The notes under the pieces were generated by a model, which saw only the letters and a list, made by a program, of their open reading frames with translations, searched no databases and was not told where the DNA came from. The translations under genes and the position numbers were made by a program. Shown here piece after piece: positions 61,901-64,000 of a DNA stretch of 64,000 nt. Source of the stretch: Labilibaculum sp. K2S (GTDB lineage: Bacteria > Bacteroidota > Bacteroidia > Bacteroidales > Marinifilaceae); the NCBI RefSeq assembly GCF_030372765.1, contig NZ_JAUCMW010000005.1, positions 180,548 through 244,547 on the forward strand. The letters run 5' to 3'. The stretch's first letter is position 1, and the number at the start of each line of letters is the position of its first letter.

Positions 61901-62920
61901 AAGCACGTTTTTGAGCGTTTCTATCAGACTTCACAAAAACAAGAGAAAACAGGAAGTGGAATAGGTTTGCATATTGTAAGTGAATATGTTCGTTTACATG
62001 ATGGCATTATTACTATTTCTGATAACCAACTACAGGGTAGTGTTTTTACAATTCAACTTCCAATTCAGAAAATAGATTGTGATAATGAATTAAATATACT
62101 TGAAGACATTAGCGATGATGCTATAGATAAGATGGAAATTCAACAATCCCCAATCAAACCCTCATTGTTATTTGTAGATGATAACAAAGACCTTTGTGAA
62201 ATTATGGCTGACAGTTTACAAGTTGAATACAATGTATTGATTGCTTATAATGGTGCAGAGGCCTTGGAGAAATTAGAGAACAATGATATTAAAATTGTGG
62301 TTAGTGATGTGATGATGCCTGTTATGAATGGTACTGAATTGTGTAATCGAATTAAAACAAATATTCAATGGTCGCATATTCCAGTTATATTATTAACTGC
62401 GAGAACTACAGAAGAATACAAGATTGAAGGCTTTGAACTTGGAGCTGATGATTATATAACTAAACCATTCAATTTTGATATACTTAAATTACGGATAAGT
62501 AAATGGCTGGAATGGACAGAGAGGTGTCATGTTTCATTTAGTCAAAAAGTAGATGTATCACCAAGTGAAATTACGATTACCTCACTTGATGAACAGCTAA
62601 TAGAGAAAGCTATTAAAGTAGTTGAAGAGCATATTAATGATACAGAATTTTCTGTGGAGGCTCTTGGTTCCGATGTTGGATTAAGCAGAAGTCACTTATA
62701 TAAAAAATTAATGTCAATAACCGGTAAAGGCCCGGCTGAATTTATTCGTACTATACGTCTAAAAAGAGGTCGTCAGTTACTAGAGAAGAGTCAGCTTCAA
62801 ATATCAGAAATTGCATATGAAGTGGGTTTTAATTCACCCAAAAGATTTGCTATTAACTTTAAATGTGAGTTTGGAGTAACGCCTTCGGAGTATCAACGCA
62901 GTTACAAGGAAAAGGAATAA
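58904..62920 (+). CDS. Hybrid two-component system regulator (HTCS) of the PUL
   Basis: 1338 aa. Signal peptide, then periplasmic two-propeller sensor made of Reg_prop repeats (LSNSNVMSILKDSYGFLWVG, GNGRIWVGTDHKGVFIYD, GRIWVGTYLSGLYCIEG), Y_Y_Y domain (about 695-770; YEYKLEGFSSQW, NPGEYKLFIKACNSNGVWS) and one membrane segment (about 786-806). HisKA follows (His845 in NVSHDLRTPL), then HATPase (NAFKYTPDGG, DSGSGIS, GSGIGLHIV), receiver (FVDDNKD; Asp1135 in SDVMMPVMNG) and AraC-type DNA-binding domain at the end (LGSDVGLSRSHLYKKL, EVGFNSPKRFAINFK). It senses an oligosaccharide in the periplasm and activates the locus. It lies 56 kb from susC and ends 20 bp before a truncated mobile-element gene. 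Confidence 0.95.
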   Translation: MRMRRIARLLSIILAYTISLNVVGQPSYIFHHLNTNDGLSNSNVMSILKDSYGFLWVGTGYGLNRYDGYGFKVYLKNKDISNSLSDNEILDLQEDGLGNIWIKTKFNYMVYDRKKDCFINDIGDFLKNFGIEVDRNYLVHVDKNEDLWVLSNQKVFFYDTHKNELNVFAMKVQVDEVITSDFSDDGESLYGNCNNGIIWQINKRTGNQEVLEVNNAFGSGDSDYFNKIFVDDHRGIWLFSRKNDQMLYRKSEQSDWKILKLHSSVETRSNGVLRLMDDGNGRIWVGTDHKGVFIYDQVNNQMTNLLSEDKTSFSIASNNVGCLYKDKSGIIWLGHNKKGISFYHDSFRKFYNVEYAECEDVSVVLEDRMGNVWLGTDGKGLYVSRNVSESSVEKLPIENSSIVSLLEDKNGRIWVGTYLSGLYCIEGDKIKHYTNANSKLASDDIWCLKEDRYGAIWIASLNGGIQCLKVDNDSFDSLILVSEEIKYPLDMFYDGGDKLYVGTVNGMYIIDITNGDQELHQQNRRGTQQLKEIVINNVYIDRLGNIWLGNSQGLTIWDMKNDSLHYLNKESGLCDNIIRGIVEDDQNKIWVTTSNGLSVLSTERDAYGELKISNRNYSTKDGISTNYFNNHAICKLSNGDILLGETQGYTIINPNKLAETYLANTKVFLTGLSVGNNNIMVDSLYNGRRILNKSIELTDTVTFSYKDMLLSFHFTTGDLINADKVKYEYKLEGFSSQWIDTHENRIVFSSLNPGEYKLFIKACNSNGVWSNQVTTLNINVTPPFYLSWIGKTLSIIVLLTLISYIFYRNRKRNNLKFEYKQMLMKQEQEKILNDMKLRFFTNVSHDLRTPLTLITTPLQTILNEELDAGLRKKLQVIYKNAEQLFSLINSLLDFRKLDVGGEVLNLQLGDFVNFVRDVCIPFNSHAVDRNIQFSFSNEIENLTMQFDPVKVHKIMLNILSNAFKYTPDGGEISVGIYQEDDNVCIRVSDSGSGISDAEKKHVFERFYQTSQKQEKTGSGIGLHIVSEYVRLHDGIITISDNQLQGSVFTIQLPIQKIDCDNELNILEDISDDAIDKMEIQQSPIKPSLLFVDDNKDLCEIMADSLQVEYNVLIAYNGAEALEKLENNDIKIVVSDVMMPVMNGTELCNRIKTNIQWSHIPVILLTARTTEEYKIEGFELGADDYITKPFNFDILKLRISKWLEWTERCHVSFSQKVDVSPSEITITSLDEQLIEKAIKVVEEHINDTEFSVEALGSDVGLSRSHLYKKLMSITGKGPAEFIRTIRLKRGRQLLEKSQLQISEIAYEVGFNSPKRFAINFKCEFGVTPSEYQRSYKEKE

Positions 62921-62940
62921 TACATTAGATTATCCACTAG

Positions 62941-63507
62941 CAGTCGACTTTCACAACCAACAAAAAAAATATTGAGGTTCAAGTAACTACTATCAATGAT
63001 GAGGAGTATCAGATTCCTACTAAAATCAGATTGCAGAAAGAGGAAGATGGCAGCGTGAAAGTAAAGGTGCATCCCATTCAACGCCTGCACATTCCTGATG
63101 AATATCTGAGACACAAATTCACCAAGGAAGAAAAAACGGCTCTTTTAGAAGATAAACATTTAGGAAAGACAATTGAAATGACTAATCAGAAGGGAGAAAA
63201 GGACAATATTTATCTTTCCTTGGATCCCAAAACCAATGAGCTGATTCCACTTTGTTCCAAACGCATAAGAGTGCCGGAAAAGATCAAGGGAGCAAGTCTT
63301 TCTGAAGAACAAAAGCAGCAATTGGCAGCTGGAGAGAAAATACATCTGGATGGGATGACAGGAAAAAACGGGAAGAAATTTTCGGCATCTCTTCAGGTAG
63401 ATGCAGCCAATCGTGGCACCAATTTTTCTGGTTTTAAACAGGAGAAAGAGAAGGAAAAGGAACAAAAGCCAGAGAAAAAAAGAGGAAACAAACAAAAAGT
63501 TGGATGA
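62941..63507 (+). pseudogene. 5'-truncated DUF3945-type gene of conjugative elements
   Basis: The frame is open from 62941, just after an in-frame TAG, but has no ATG; the first usable start is TTG at 63031. Reading from 62941: NKKNIEVQVTTINDEEYQIP, VHPIQRLHIPDEYLRHKFTK, then two repeats of the DUF3945 pattern (KFTKEEKTALLEDKHLGKT; ASLSEEQKQQLAAGEKIHLD, GMTGKNGKKFSASLQ) and a Lys/Glu-rich tail. Such proteins are carried by Bacteroidota integrative conjugative elements and plasmids. Coding-quality sequence upstream of 63031 shows the true N-terminus was cut off at the PUL boundary. Confidence 0.65.
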
Positions 63508-63532
63508 TTTACTCATGCTTCGGTTAAGGTGA

Positions 63533-63571
63533 GGGAAGACATTTCTATTGGTTGGGAGGTCTTCCCTTTTT
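63533..63571 (+). terminator. Intrinsic terminator after the DUF3945-type gene
   Basis: GGGAAGAC (63533-63540) and GTCTTCCC (63559-63566) form a perfect 8-bp stem followed directly by TTTTT (63567-63571). Confidence 0.8.
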
Positions 63572-63672
63572 CCGAAAAAATAAACTGAATCAAGGACTGG
63601 ATTTAAAATTTAAAGAGGGGAATGCAAGATGTGTTTTTGTTCCACAAAAACTCTTGTGCCTTCCGGCAGGGA

Positions 63673-63715
63673 CTTTTCATCTGGGGATGAAAAGCTTGAT
63701 TGTCCAAAGGACAAT
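63673..63715. other. Two adjacent perfect hairpins in the mobile-element flank
   Basis: CTTTTCATC (63673-63681) pairs with GATGAAAAG (63686-63694); 4 bp later ATTGTCC (63699-63705) pairs with GGACAAT (63709-63715). Both have short loops and no T-run. They lie in a non-coding gap between two mobile-element genes. An origin-of-transfer or small-RNA role is possible but not shown. Confidence 0.45.
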
Positions 63716-63744
63716 GTAAGGAGATAAGAGTTGGTGATTTATAT

Positions 63745-63861
63745 TTACTTGATATTTAAATTCGCATTCAGGTCTCCAAAGCCTGTTCGTGCCAACAGAT
63801 CTTCGTTTGTCACTTCAGATGGTGTTTTTTTAGGTTTTAAGAGGGTCTGAATCGCTCTATA
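63745..63861 (-). pseudogene. C-terminal fragment of an unidentified protein
   Basis: Minus strand frame: YRAIQTLLKPKKTPSEVTNE and DLLARTGFGDLNANLNIK, with a TAA at 63745-63747. It reads like a genuine protein tail, but upstream it soon runs into a stop at the edge of the transposase fragment. The parent gene was probably cut by the insertion. Family not recognised. Confidence 0.4.
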
Positions 63862-63871
63862 AAAAGGAAAA

Positions 63872-64000
63872 TTAAAAAATAGAATAAAACTCTAGGATAT
63901 CAGGGGTCAAAACAACTTTTACATTGAATGCAAAAGTATAACCTAGTATTTTTCTAGTATGAACATCAATTACCGATAAAAGATAAGCGTTCTTTCCCAT
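63872..64000 (-). mobile_element. Fragment of an IS3-type rve transposase, running off the window
   Basis: Minus strand from the window end: GKNAYLLSVIDVHTRKILGY and TFAFNVK, the early rve integrase-core strand pattern (YLLxVIDxxTRKILGY) of IS3-like transposases. It then reads KVVLTPDILEFYSIF and a stop, unlike the family, so the C-terminal half is missing. The rest lies beyond base 64000. Confidence 0.6.

Noticed and set aside
63160..63516. 118-aa minus-strand frame opposite the DUF3945-type gene
   Set aside because: Poly-Phe/Leu antisense of a Lys/Glu-rich tail; the + strand carries the recognisable domain and terminator.

Overview
The window comes from a low-GC member of the Bacteroidota. 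It has a SusC/SusD pair, surface-lipoprotein signal peptides with acidic residues after the cysteine, a hybrid two-component regulator (HTCS), and relics of type IX secretion (T9SS) sorting tails. About 60 kb is one very large polysaccharide utilization locus (PUL), with almost every gene on the + strand.

Layout. Positions 1-1396 hold two tandem related proteins I do not recognise, followed by a degraded stretch with a HipB-like helix-turn-helix relic. Positions 2570-10536 are the surface apparatus: SusC, SusD, an IPT-repeat glycan-binding lipoprotein and a BACON-GH5 endo-enzyme. Positions 10.6-11.95 kb are a scar with an IS30-type relic and broken gene pieces. Positions 11.98-49.5 kb are a run of exo-enzymes: GH3, GH2, GH78, GH29, GH29, GH2, GH97, GH29, GH35-like, GH3, GH43, GH2, alpha/beta-hydrolase esterase, beta-helix-PDZ protein, GH2 (LacZ type), GH42 and GH3. 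Positions 49.7-51.6 kb hold a second GH5 whose former C-terminal domains are now dead sequence, then an IS66-type relic. Positions 51.8-56.4 kb hold a PA14-GH31 and a GH39. Positions 56.5-57.96 kb are a graveyard of internally deleted GH3, GH97 and GH29 genes. An SGNH esterase and the HTCS close the PUL. Only 20 bp after the HTCS begins a 5'-truncated DUF3945-type gene of the kind carried by conjugative elements, followed by a terminator, paired hairpins and the tail of an IS transposase.

Function. The set (surface BACON-GH5, IPT-type glycan-binding protein, PA14-containing GH31, beta-glucosidase-type GH3s, beta-galactosidase-type GH2/GH35/GH42, three alpha-L-fucosidase-type GH29s, GH43, two esterases) best fits a decorated, fucosylated and acetylated xyloglucan. 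The surface GH5 would cut the backbone, SusCD would import the pieces, and periplasmic exo-enzymes would strip them. GH78, GH97, GH39 and the beta-helix protein suggest a more complex or mixed plant cell-wall target.

Most unusual signals. (1) At least two, probably three, T9SS C-terminal sorting domains lie dead beyond the present stop codons of enzyme genes, and I see no intact one. (2) Several enzyme genes were removed by in-place internal deletion, leaving fused ends. (3) A 97-bp direct repeat lies at 39.06 and 57.45 kb. (4) The locus abuts a truncated mobile-element gene. All family names are my own reading of the translated sequence; no database search was run.
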